Shown: one piece after another, positions 1 through 7,879 of the stretch | Position numbering within the stretch: the first letter of the stretch is position 1 | How the letters are laid out: each line of letters opens with the position of its first letter | Program-made: the position numbers and the translations under genes | DNA from: Acidimicrobiia bacterium | Lineage (GTDB): Bacteria; Actinomycetota; Acidimicrobiia; Acidimicrobiales; AC-14 | DNA: 8,880 bases | Reading direction: 5' to 3' | Assembly: GCA_019244985.1 (NCBI GenBank) | Contig: JAFASB010000040.1 | Location: forward strand, 1-8,880 | Notes under the pieces: generated by a model | Seen by the model: only the letters and a program-made list of their open reading frames with translations | The model's database searches: none | What the model was told of the DNA's origin: nothing

Positions 1-305
1 TCGAGCTCGGCTCTGACCCGGGTGTGGACGTCGGCGTCGTCGACGACCCGGGCGGTGCCGGTGAGATGCACGGCCTGGAGGTCGGCCCACCGCACGCCCG
101 ACTCGACGAGGAACGACACGCGTGGATTGTGCGGAACACGGCTCACCTTCTTGGTGAACGCCGGTGTCATCACGTAGATGCGTTCATCCATGGCGACGAA
201 CCACATCGGCAGGGCGATCGGCGTGCCGTCAGCCCGCAGCGTGGTGAGGATGCCGATGTGGGCTGCAGCGAGGACCTCCCACCGCTCCTCCTTGCTCAGC
301 CTCAC
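1..305 (-). CDS. PPOX-family (pyridoxamine 5'-phosphate oxidase-like) flavin/F420-binding protein, partial
   Basis: The visible part is 101 N-terminal residues; the gene continues past the left edge. It is read from a GTG at 305-303 that overlaps the TGA of the upstream monooxygenase gene (GTGA), an arrangement typical of translational coupling. No strong Shine-Dalgarno is visible, so coupling probably drives initiation. The residues fit the split-barrel PPOX fold. AHIGILTTLRADGTP (about 15-29) is the first beta hairpin and LPMWFVAMDERIYVMT (32-47) the next strands. KKVSRVPHNPRVSFLVE (52-68) is the region that contacts the phosphate of the cofactor in this family, and HLTGTARVVDD (80-90) follows. 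Family members bind FMN or coenzyme F420 and include F420-dependent reductases and heme- or biliverdin-binding forms; the visible part cannot tell these apart. Co-transcription with an LLM oxidoreductase fits a flavin/F420 redox role, which is inference. Confidence 0.85.
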   Translation of the reverse strand, partial: MRLSKEERWEVLAAAHIGILTTLRADGTPIALPMWFVAMDERIYVMTPAFTKKVSRVPHNPRVSFLVESGVRWADLQAVHLTGTARVVDDADVHTRVRAEL

Positions 306-1667
306 GGCATGTCGGCGCGCTTGGGGGTCGACAGCCGCCGGCTCACGTCCTCGCCGGCGGCCGCCTTGCGGGCGTAATCGTCGAGCCAGGCGTGGAAGCC
401 GTCGGCGCCCTCGCGGTCGGCCATCGAGCGGGGGATGGCGGGGAAGTCGTAGTCGGGGTCGGCGAGGGGCGGGTGGTCTCGGGTGGCTTGCGGGCCAGCG
501 CGGCGGCGATGACGGGCTCGAGGCGGCGTTGTTTTGCGGCCGACGCCGCTTCGTCTCGCTCCAGGAACTCGGGCAGCACCTCGCGGCCGAACAGCTCGAG
601 GCTCTCCATCACGTGCTCGTGGCGGTTGTTGCCGGTCTGGCTGGCGAGGATCACCTGGTCGACGCCGTAGTCCTCGTAGCGGCGCAGGTAGTCGCGGATC
701 TGGTCGGGCGTGCCGACGGCACCCCGCAGGCCGGCGCCGCCGTCGCCCTTGGCGGTGAGCGAGTCGGTGGCGCGCAGTGCCGTGGGGTCGTAGCCGGCCT
801 GGGCCCGCTCCCGTTGGTACTCGGCCCACACGTCGGTGACGCCGGGGCGGTGGCGGCCGAAGACGTAGTAGTGGGCGAGGGAGTACCCGAAGAAGTTGGT
901 GCCCTCGGCGCCCCGCTTGATCGCCTCGGTCTCGGAGGGTGGCACATGAAGGTGGTGACGCAGGCCAGGTTGGCGTTGACGGCGTCGCCGATGGGGACGG
1001 CCTCTTCTGCGAGGGTCGAGTAGTAGTCGTCGACCCAGTGGCGGGCCTCTTCGGGGTCGAAGAAAGCGAACGACAGGGCGCCGATGCCCCGCTGGGCGGC
1101 CAGGTGGATGGTCTCCCGCCGGGTGCACGCCACCCACACCGGCGGGTGCGGCTTCTGGAAGGGCTTGGGGACGACGTTGCGGGGCGGCATCGTCACCGAC
1201 GGACCGGCGTGGCCGGTGAACGGGGTCTCGGTCATGCACCTGAGGGCAACGCGCGTGCCCTCGTCCCACAGGGCCCGCTTGTCGGCCGGGTCGATGCCGA
1301 AGCCGCCCAGCTCGGCCTCCGACGACGACTCGCCGGTGCCGAACTCGACGCGGCCCTTCGACAACAGATCGAGGGTGGCGACGCGCTCGGCGATTCTCGC
1401 GGGATGGTTGTAGGTCGGCGGCGTCTGCACGATGCCGTGGCCCAGGTGCAGCCGCTCGGTGCGGGCGGCGACCGCGGCCAGGAAGACCTCGGGCGCGCTC
1501 GAGTGGCTGTACTCCTCGAGGAAGTGGTGTTCGACGACCCATGCGGTGTGGATGCCGATGCGGTCGGCCAGCTCGCACTGCTCGACGGCGTTGGCGAGGA
1601 TCGCAGCCTCGGCACCGTCGTCCCACGGCCGGGGCAGCTGGTGCTCGAAGAACAGCCCGATCTTCAT
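302..1667 (-). CDS. LLM-class (luciferase-like) flavin-dependent monooxygenase, interrupted by two single-base frameshifts
   Basis: It begins MKIGLFFEHQLPRPW at ATG 1667-1665, with AAAGGA eight bases upstream. Luciferase-family landmarks are WVVEHHF (residues 43-49), TERLHLGHGIVQTPP (70-84), the LDLLSKGRVEFGTGES block (99-114) and PFQKPHPPVWVA before the C-terminal half. The TIM-barrel family oxidises substrates using reduced FMN or F420 and oxygen, or acts as an F420-dependent dehydrogenase; the substrate is unknown. As read, the protein is in three frames: 1667 to about 939, about 939 to 469, and about 466 to 302. Adding one C (coding strand) to the run at 937-939 gives MCHPSETEAIKRG, and adding one to the run at 466-469 gives TRPLADPDYDFPA. 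The repaired product is 455 aa, ending STPKRADMP, with the C-terminal extension seen in some actinobacterial relatives. Family homology continues across both breaks, so this is either sequencing undercount in homopolymers or a recent pseudogene. Confidence 0.85.
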
Positions 1668-1675
1668 GGCCCCGA

Positions 1676-1681
1676 TCCTTT
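1676..1681 (-). promoter_or_regulatory. Ribosome binding site of the monooxygenase gene
   Basis: On the minus strand the sequence reads AAAGGA, with eight bases between it and the ATG at 1667-1665. It supports that ATG as the true start, and the residues that follow (MKIGLFFEH) are a normal luciferase-family N-terminus. Confidence 0.7.
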
Positions 1682-1700
1682 CACCGATCGACGTCGGAGC

Positions 1701-1717
1701 TCAGCGACTCGCGCTGA
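1701..1717. promoter_or_regulatory. Interrupted inverted repeat, possible operator
   Basis: TCAGCG, a 5-bp gap and CGCTGA form a perfect 6+6 dyad in the middle of the divergent spacer, 26 bp before the cyclase ATG. It does not match the CRP consensus (TGTGA-N6-TCACA). It could be a regulator site, but a dyad this short is expected fairly often in GC-rich DNA. Confidence 0.2.
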
Positions 1718-1743
1718 CGTGCGAAACTGGTGGCGCTGTGGGG

Positions 1744-4700
1744 ATGCGCTGTACGGCGTGCGGGGGAGACAACCGGGACGACGCTCGGTTCTGTGGCGCG
1801 TGCGGCGTGCGCATCACCGCTCGCTGCGCGACGTGTGATCGGGAACTGCTCCCGGGCCTCCGGTTCTGCGACGGGTGCGGCGCACCCGTTGTAGGAGCCG
1901 CTCGTGTCGACACAGCTGAGCAGGCTCGCAAGACGCTGACGATCGTGTTCGCCGACCTGCAGGGGTCGACGGCCATGCAGGAACACATGGACCCGGAGTC
2001 GGTGCGCGCCCTCATGGGTCGGTACTACGCGGCGATGCGCGAGGCGGTGGAGCGCCACGACGGCAAGGTCGTCAAGTTCGTGGGCGACGGGGTGATGGCG
2101 GTGTTCGGCGTGCCCGAGGTCGCCGAGGACGACGCCCTCCGTGGGCTCCGCAGCGCCGTCGCCATGCAGGAGGCCTTCGCGCCGTTCGCCGCCGAGCACG
2201 GCCTGGCGTTGCGCGTCGGCGTCAACACTGGTGAAGTCGTTGTCGACACTGATGACGCCGACGTGGTCGGCGACGCCGTGAACGTGGCCGCCCGCCTGGA
2301 GGCGGCGGCCGCGCCCGGGGAGATCCTCGTGGGCGAGGACACGTGGCGGCTCACCCGGTACGCCGCCGCCTTCGACGCCGTCACCGCCCTGACACTGAAG
2401 GGCAGGGCCACCGCCGTCGCCGCCCATCGATTGCTCAACCTCGAGGCCGTGGGTATCGACGCCCACGCGCAGCCTTTCGTCGGCCGCAACGACGAGCTGG
2501 CGACACTTCGAGAGCTGTTCGACGACGTCGTCGAGCGGCGCCGGCCGCGGCTGGCGACGGTGATCGGCTCGCCCGGCGTCGGGAAGTCGCGGCTCGTGCA
2601 GGAGCTTCGTGACCAGCTCGCCGACCGGGCCGTGACCGTGCGGGGGCGTTGCGACCAGAACGGCGCCGCCACCTTCGCACCGGTCGCCCAGCTCCTCGAA
2701 GGCCTCGCCGTCCTCGACGACGTCGACGCTGATGCCGACGACCCCGAGCAGGCGCGTGTGCGCGAGACGGTCGCCGCGCTCACAGGCACGGCGACGCACA
2801 CCACGCCCGAAGAGACGTTCTGGGCCGTCCGCCGGGTGCTCGAAACGGCCGCCGCCCGCCAGCCGCTCGTCGCCGTGCTCGACGACGTCCACTGGGCTGA
2901 GCCGCTGCTGCTCGATCTGATCGAGCACCTGGCCGAATGGCTGGACCAACCAGTGCTCCTCGTCGTCGTGGCTCGCCCCGAGCTCCGCGAGCTGCGTCCG
3001 TCGCTGACCGAGCTGCAGGGCAGGGCGGGGACACTCGTCGCCCTCGAAGGGCTCGAGCGCCAGGCCACCGAGCAGCTCGTGCGCGAGCACCTCGACACCG
3101 ACCACGTGCCTGCCGCCCTGTTGGACCGCCTCGCGACGTCGAGCGACGGCAACCCACTGTTCGTGCGGGAGCTCGTGCGGATGCTCGTCGACGACGGCGT
3201 CATCCGCCGTGACGCCGGCCGAGGCCGCGAGGGGTGGACGCTGGCCGTCGACGCCGCCGAGCTCGAGGTTCCGCCCACCATCCAGTCGCTGCTCTCGTCG
3301 CGCCTCGACCGCCTCCGGCCCCAGGAGCGCGTCGTGCTCGAGCGGGCGGCCGTGATCGGCGCCGAGGTCTACCAAGGCGCGCTCGTCGAGATCGTCCCGC
3401 CAGAACTGCGGCCCGAGCTCGATGCGGTGCTCGAGTCGCTTCGGCGCAAGGAGCTCCTCGAGCCGGCCGGCACCTACTGGATCGACGAGCGCGTGCTGCG
3501 CTTTCACCACGCCCTCATCCGCGAGGCCGCCTACCGCCGGCTGCTCAAGGAGTCGCGGGCCCGCCTCCACGAGCGGGTGGCGGCATGGCTCGTCGCGAAG
3601 ACCGGCGGCACTGCCGACCACGACGAAACGATCGGGTTCCACCTCGAGCAGGCGCAGGCCAACCTGCGCAGCCTTGGTGCGCTCGACGACCATGGGCGCC
3701 AATTGGCAGCGGACGCGGCGACAAGGCTCGGCGCCGCCGCCCAACGGGCCCTCGACCGCGACGACCTGCTCGCGGCCGCCGGTCTCGCGCAACGGGCCGT
3801 CGACTGTCTCGATGACGACGACCGACGGCGCGCCGACCTCTTGCTCACGCGCAGCGAGGCGCTGCTCGGCGCCGGCGACGTCGCCGCTGCGGGACCGGCC
3901 ATCGCCGAACTGCAACGTCTCGGCGCCGGCAGCCGGCGCATCGAGGCATGGGCGGCCTGCTTTGACGTGCAGCACACCGCCCTCGTCGACCCCCGTTCGT
4001 CGGGCGACGCCGAGGGCCGCTTGGTCGAGGCGGCGTCGATCCTCGACGGCGCAGGCGACGCCACCGGTGCGGCCAAGGCCCATCGCGTGCACGCGTTGCT
4101 CCTGGCCAGGAGTGGGCGCGTCGCCGACTGCGAGGCCGCGCTCGACCGCGCCCTCGCGGCGGCGCGCGCCGCCGGCGACCGCCGGCAGATGACGAGCGTG
4201 CTGGGCGCAGCGCCGCTCGCGGCGCTGTGGGGCCCGAGCCCTGTGCCCCGCGCTGGGGGGCGCTGCCTCGACGTCATCCGCCTGGTGCGCATCACCACGG
4301 GCGCGCCCGCCGTCGAGGCGACGTCGGTTCGCTGTCAGGCCGTCCTCGAGGCCTTCCGGGGCCGAGCCGACGCGGCGCGCAGTCTGATCGCATCGGCGCG
4401 CGCCACCGCCGAGGAGCTCGGCCTTCGCCACGGCCTGCTCGAAGTCGAGCTGTTCGCCGGCATCGTCGAGCTCTGCGTCGGCGACGCCGTCGCCGCTGCC
4501 GACCACCTGGCGAAAGCCCAAGAGGGTTTCACGGCCATGGGCGTCACCGTCGACGCCGCCCAGGCGGCGGCCCTGCGAGGACGAGCCGAGCTTGCATTGG
4601 GGCGCGTCGACAACGCCCTCGCCCACGTCGCCACCAGCGAGCAGCTCGGCGGTCAGGATCTCAAGACCGCGATCGTGTGGCGGGCGGTCAAGGCCGAGAT

Positions 4701-7700
4701 CCTGGCCGTGCGCGGCAACGTGGCCGAGGCGACCGAGCTGGCCGATGCGGCCGTAGCGCTGGCGACGCCGACCGATGCCTTGGTCGACCATGCGGACGCC
4801 CTGGCGGCGCTGGCCGCTGTGCACGCGGCGGCGGGAGACAGCGCTGCGGCCCGGCGCATCGCCGCCGAAGCCCGCGCCCTATACGAGCAGAAGGGCGCCA
4901 CGGCGCTGGCCGGCGGCCTGGCCGAAGCACCGACAGCGGCAGCGGCAACGGCGACGAGCCAGCGCGCACCGGCGAGCATCGCCAACACTGCCAGCCGCGC
5001 CTACGAGCGCAACGTCCGCGCCATCGCCGCGGGGCGCCTTGACGAGTTTGCGGCGTTCATGGCGCCGGATGCCGTGCGCGAGGACCGTCGGCGCGGCATG
5101 GGGTCCCGCCAGGAGGGGCGAGCCACCAACCTGGAGAGCTTCGAGGCGATCGGCCGCCTTGGTATCACAGGCGTCGCGCTGTCGACGCTGGCCGTCCGAG
5201 GCGAACGTCTTGCCGTCGTCGAGTCGCGGTGGCGGGGGGACTTCGAAGTGTCGCTGCTCTCCGTGGCCCGCGTGAACGAGGATGGGCACGCCGACCTGGT
5301 CGTCGACTATGACCCGGCTCACCTGAACAACGCCATCGACGAGCTCAACGAGCTGTACCTGGCGGAGCTGAGCGAGGACCAGGCCCGGTGTTGGCGGGCC
5401 GCCATCGCCGTGCCTCGCGCCCAGAACCAGCGGGACTGGGCCGCCCTGCGGCTGGCTGTGGTCGACGACATTCGGGTGGTCGACCACCGCCCGGCAGCGC
5501 AGGGAACGTTCGCCGGCGCCGACCGCTTCATCGACGGCTTCCACGCCATGGTCGACGTCGCTCCCGAGAACACGATCGTCGGGCGGTTGGTCCTCGCCGT
5601 GGACGCCCGGTGTGCCCTCGTCGAGATGGGATGGCTGGCGGCCGCACCGTCTTCCGCGTCGTTCGAAGACGCTCGACTCGTCATAAGCGTGGTTTCCGAC
5701 GACGGCCGGGTGGAGTCGCTGGAGTTCTTCACGGTCGACCAACGCGAAGACGCTTGGGGCCGTTACCGCGAGCTGTCGGCGCCGACAGCGACGCTGGACA
5801 ACGCCGCGTCGGCGGCGTTCGTGCGCCATCTCGATCTACTCCGGGAGAAACGCCCCGAAGAAGCGGCGGCCCTCCTGGCCTCGGACATGGATTACGAGGA
5901 CGTCCGTCCGGCGATGAAGACGAGCCTCGACGGGCGGTCGGCGAATCTCGAGCACTTCCGGGTGCTGGCCGAGATTGACATCGATGCCATCGACGTCGAC
6001 GTCGACGTCGTTGCCGTGCGCGGCGAGCGCCTTGCTCTCGTGAAGCAGCTGTGGCGGATGGAATCGTTCGAGCAGGAGATCATGACGATCGTCCGCCTCG
6101 ACCCCGACGGTCTCATGGACCTCCATCTGGACTCGGATCCAGCGGACCGCGCCACTGTCCTGGAGAAGCTCGACGAGCTGTTCGTCGAGCAACTGGACGC
6201 TGCCCACGGCCGGGTGTTCGAGACGAACCGGGCTGCCCTCGCCGCGCACAGTGAGCGGCGGTGGGACAGCTACGCCGACTACTTCACCGAAGAAGTCGTG
6301 TTCGTCGACCACCGCCTCGCCGGCTACGGCGAGGTGCACGGGCTCGATCAGTTCATCCGATACGGGCAGGGCACCGTCGACGTCGCGCCCGACTTCGAGC
6401 ACTTCTCGCGCCGGGTCCTGGCCATCGACGGCCGCTGCATGATGGCCGAGGTGGCTGCGACGATGACCGCTCCGGGTGGCGGGCGCTACGAGCGAATGCG
6501 GCTGGCCATGACCCGTCTCGGCGCCGACGGCCGCATCGACCGCTACGAGACGTTCGATCCCGAGCAACTTGACTTGGCATGGGCGCGCTATCGCGAGCTG
6601 TCGGCCGAGGAGATGCCGGGCATGGCCAACCACGCCGTGCGCACAATCCGCCAAGCGCTGGACGCGGCGATGGCCGGACATTCCTACGACGAGTTTCTCG
6701 CTCGCGACGTCGTCTTCGAAGACCGTCGCCCCGGCTTGGGCGCGCGAATCGCCGGGCTGGAGGCGGTGCGCGCCATGGCGCGAATCATCGTCGACACTGG
6801 GGTGCCGATCGTCGACGTCCAGCCCGTGGCTGTGCGCGGTGAGAACTTGGCGGTCGTCAGTACGCGTTGGGGGAGCGCCGCCAGCCTCGAAGTCACCGCG
6901 GTGAACATGGTCCGCACCGCGCCGGGCGGGTGTCCCATCGATCTCGTGGTCGGCTATGACCCCGGCGACCTGGCTACGGCGATGTTTGAGCTCGACGAGC
7001 AGTACGCAGACGAACTGGGCGACGATCTACCGGCCAGCATTCGTCAGGCGACAAGAGGCATGCACAGCCACAACCGGCGCGACTGGGACGCGCTGCGCGC
7101 CTGTTTCGAGCCCGAGGTGGTCTTCCTCGACCACCGCCCGGCGGGCTACGGCGAAGCCGTCGGTGTCGACTTCATCATGGAGTACGGCCGCCAGATGATC
7201 GACGTTGACCCGCGCTTCGTGCAAGTGCTGAACCCGCTCGACTGGACGCAATCCTCGGTCATCAGCCGGTCGACTCCCGTCATCCACGGCATGGTGGGCG
7301 GGAGCTACGACCGGTCGGCTCTGATGCTCACGCATGTGAGCGCACGCACCGGTCGGATCGACCGCTACGAGCTGTTCGGGCACGATCAACTCGACGACGC
7401 GTGGGCGCGCTACCGCGAGCTCTCAGCGGAACAACGGGCGACCGCCGAACCCTCCGACAACGCGGCAGCCGTCGGTGCGCGGGTCTTTCGGGACGCTCTG
7501 TTGCAGGGCGACTGGCCGGCGCTCACCGCGATGCTCAGTCCCAATGTCGTCGTGGACGACCGCCGTCGCGGCTTCAGCCATCGGTCGGAAGGGCGAGACG
7601 CGGTTCTCGAGCTGTATCAAGCGATGGGCGTTCTCGACGACATCACCGTCGAGCCCGTGGCGATGCGCGGCGAGCGTCTGGTGCTCGTCCGGTTCCGATT

Positions 7701-7863
7701 CGGCTCCGGCGGCTTCTTCGTGCACAACCTCTCGGTCCTCGAGGCCGACGAGACGGGCCGTGCGATCTGGGGCGGGATCTTCGACGAGGAAGATCTCGAC
7801 GCCGCACTCGGGACGTTGGAAAGGCGATTCCTTGCCGGCGAAGGCGCGCCGCCCACATCGTGA
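1744..7863 (+). CDS. Giant signalling protein: double zinc ribbon, class III adenylate cyclase, STAND/AAA ATPase, TPR-like region and seven NTF2-like modules
   Basis: The protein is 2039 aa from ATG 1744. GTGG at about 1730-1733 is a weak ribosome site, and an alternative GTG at 1738 would add only two residues. Residues 1-49 hold four CxxC pairs (C3/C6, C17/C20, C28/C31, C42/C45), a double zinc ribbon. Residues about 63-240 are a class III cyclase with metal-binding D71 and D115, adenine-selecting K111 and D173, and transition-state N180 and R184, so it should make cAMP from ATP. Residues about 244-505 are an AAA/STAND ATPase: PFVGR at 244, Walker A GSPGVGKS at 275-282, Walker B-like LDDVHW ending at 384. 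Residues about 510-600 look winged-helix-like (FHHALIREAAY at 587), and about 600-1070 are alanine-rich TPR-like helices. Residues 1080-2039 are seven NTF2/SnoaL-like modules. Mycobacterial cyclase-ATPase relatives such as Rv0386 usually end in a LuxR-type HTH; none is seen here. No signal peptide or membrane segment is seen, so it is probably cytosolic. Domain calls are strong; the biological role is unknown. Confidence 0.93.
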   Translation: MRCTACGGDNRDDARFCGACGVRITARCATCDRELLPGLRFCDGCGAPVVGAARVDTAEQARKTLTIVFADLQGSTAMQEHMDPESVRALMGRYYAAMREAVERHDGKVVKFVGDGVMAVFGVPEVAEDDALRGLRSAVAMQEAFAPFAAEHGLALRVGVNTGEVVVDTDDADVVGDAVNVAARLEAAAAPGEILVGEDTWRLTRYAAAFDAVTALTLKGRATAVAAHRLLNLEAVGIDAHAQPFVGRNDELATLRELFDDVVERRRPRLATVIGSPGVGKSRLVQELRDQLADRAVTVRGRCDQNGAATFAPVAQLLEGLAVLDDVDADADDPEQARVRETVAALTGTATHTTPEETFWAVRRVLETAAARQPLVAVLDDVHWAEPLLLDLIEHLAEWLDQPVLLVVVARPELRELRPSLTELQGRAGTLVALEGLERQATEQLVREHLDTDHVPAALLDRLATSSDGNPLFVRELVRMLVDDGVIRRDAGRGREGWTLAVDAAELEVPPTIQSLLSSRLDRLRPQERVVLERAAVIGAEVYQGALVEIVPPELRPELDAVLESLRRKELLEPAGTYWIDERVLRFHHALIREAAYRRLLKESRARLHERVAAWLVAKTGGTADHDETIGFHLEQAQANLRSLGALDDHGRQLAADAATRLGAAAQRALDRDDLLAAAGLAQRAVDCLDDDDRRRADLLLTRSEALLGAGDVAAAGPAIAELQRLGAGSRRIEAWAACFDVQHTALVDPRSSGDAEGRLVEAASILDGAGDATGAAKAHRVHALLLARSGRVADCEAALDRALAAARAAGDRRQMTSVLGAAPLAALWGPSPVPRAGGRCLDVIRLVRITTGAPAVEATSVRCQAVLEAFRGRADAARSLIASARATAEELGLRHGLLEVELFAGIVELCVGDAVAAADHLAKAQEGFTAMGVTVDAAQAAALRGRAELALGRVDNALAHVATSEQLGGQDLKTAIVWRAVKAEILAVRGNVAEATELADAAVALATPTDALVDHADALAALAAVHAAAGDSAAARRIAAEARALYEQKGATALAGGLAEAPTAAAATATSQRAPASIANTASRAYERNVRAIAAGRLDEFAAFMAPDAVREDRRRGMGSRQEGRATNLESFEAIGRLGITGVALSTLAVRGERLAVVESRWRGDFEVSLLSVARVNEDGHADLVVDYDPAHLNNAIDELNELYLAELSEDQARCWRAAIAVPRAQNQRDWAALRLAVVDDIRVVDHRPAAQGTFAGADRFIDGFHAMVDVAPENTIVGRLVLAVDARCALVEMGWLAAAPSSASFEDARLVISVVSDDGRVESLEFFTVDQREDAWGRYRELSAPTATLDNAASAAFVRHLDLLREKRPEEAAALLASDMDYEDVRPAMKTSLDGRSANLEHFRVLAEIDIDAIDVDVDVVAVRGERLALVKQLWRMESFEQEIMTIVRLDPDGLMDLHLDSDPADRATVLEKLDELFVEQLDAAHGRVFETNRAALAAHSERRWDSYADYFTEEVVFVDHRLAGYGEVHGLDQFIRYGQGTVDVAPDFEHFSRRVLAIDGRCMMAEVAATMTAPGGGRYERMRLAMTRLGADGRIDRYETFDPEQLDLAWARYRELSAEEMPGMANHAVRTIRQALDAAMAGHSYDEFLARDVVFEDRRPGLGARIAGLEAVRAMARIIVDTGVPIVDVQPVAVRGENLAVVSTRWGSAASLEVTAVNMVRTAPGGCPIDLVVGYDPGDLATAMFELDEQYADELGDDLPASIRQATRGMHSHNRRDWDALRACFEPEVVFLDHRPAGYGEAVGVDFIMEYGRQMIDVDPRFVQVLNPLDWTQSSVISRSTPVIHGMVGGSYDRSALMLTHVSARTGRIDRYELFGHDQLDDAWARYRELSAEQRATAEPSDNAAAVGARVFRDALLQGDWPALTAMLSPNVVVDDRRRGFSHRSEGRDAVLELYQAMGVLDDITVEPVAMRGERLVLVRFRFGSGGFFVHNLSVLEADETGRAIWGGIFDEEDLDAALGTLERRFLAGEGAPPTS
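4981..7860 (+). repeat. Protein-level tandem array of seven NTF2/SnoaL-like modules, alternating types A and B
   Basis: Boundaries read from recurring motifs (protein residues; bases) are A1 1080-1209 (4981-5370), B1 1210-1344 (5371-5775), A2 1345-1484 (5776-6195), B2 1485-1619 (6196-6600), A3 1620-1758 (6601-7017), B3 1759-1893 (7018-7422) and A4 1894-2039 (7423-7860). Type A carries an acidic-Asp-Arg-Arg motif (EDRR at 1113, EDVR at 1385, EDRR at 1659, DDRR at 1938), then VRGERLAVV-like strands and an acidic ELxExY tail. Type B carries DHR (1247, 1522, 1796), GYGE in B2 and B3, DVxP, and ends in RYREL. All three B modules are exactly 135 residues. Similarity is clear in protein but low in DNA, so the duplications are old. 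The NTF2-like fold assignment comes from motif and length resemblance to SnoaL-type proteins. Ligand binding is inferred, not seen. Confidence 0.8.
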
Positions 7864-7879
7864 TGAGTGAGGTGCGTCG

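Larger units (their letters stand above)
1668..1743. promoter_or_regulatory. Divergent spacer, probable two-way promoter region
   Basis: These 76 bp are the only spacer of note in the window. They separate the leftward monooxygenase/PPOX unit from the rightward cyclase gene, so promoters for both must lie here or extend into the coding ends. I could not pick a confident -35/-10 pair on either strand. The spacer holds several palindromes: CGATCG (1685-1690), CGACGTCG (1689-1696) and an interrupted inverted repeat at 1701-1717. A shared operator that co-regulates the divergent units is possible but unproven. Confidence 0.4.

Noticed and set aside
302..829. The last part of the monooxygenase as a separate gene
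   Set aside because: Only its final portion (below about 469) is real, and it continues the monooxygenase C-terminus after one base is restored. Upstream of that the frame is a shadow.
1432..1743. Upstream extension of the cyclase reading frame to an ATG at 1432
   Set aside because: It would overlap the monooxygenase start antisense, and its residues look random. The zinc ribbon begins naturally at the ATG at 1744.
1668..1743. CRP/cAMP receptor site in the divergent spacer
   Set aside because: The cyclase made this worth checking, but there is no TGTGA-N6-TCACA match.
939..1838. Plus-strand frame antisense to the monooxygenase
   Set aside because: It is the in-register complement of the first monooxygenase frame and has no recognisable domain. 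The minus strand carries luciferase-family motifs.
1681..4824. Very long minus-strand open frame antisense to the cyclase gene
   Set aside because: Its codons are in exact register with the sense codons, so it stays open because TTA, CTA and TCA are rare in the GC-rich sense gene. The predicted residues match no family, while the plus strand encodes clear cyclase and ATPase motifs.
4879..6681. Further long minus-strand frames (4879-5829, 5836-6681) opposite the NTF2-like array
   Set aside because: They have the same codon-register shadow effect. The plus-strand repeat motifs explain the region.
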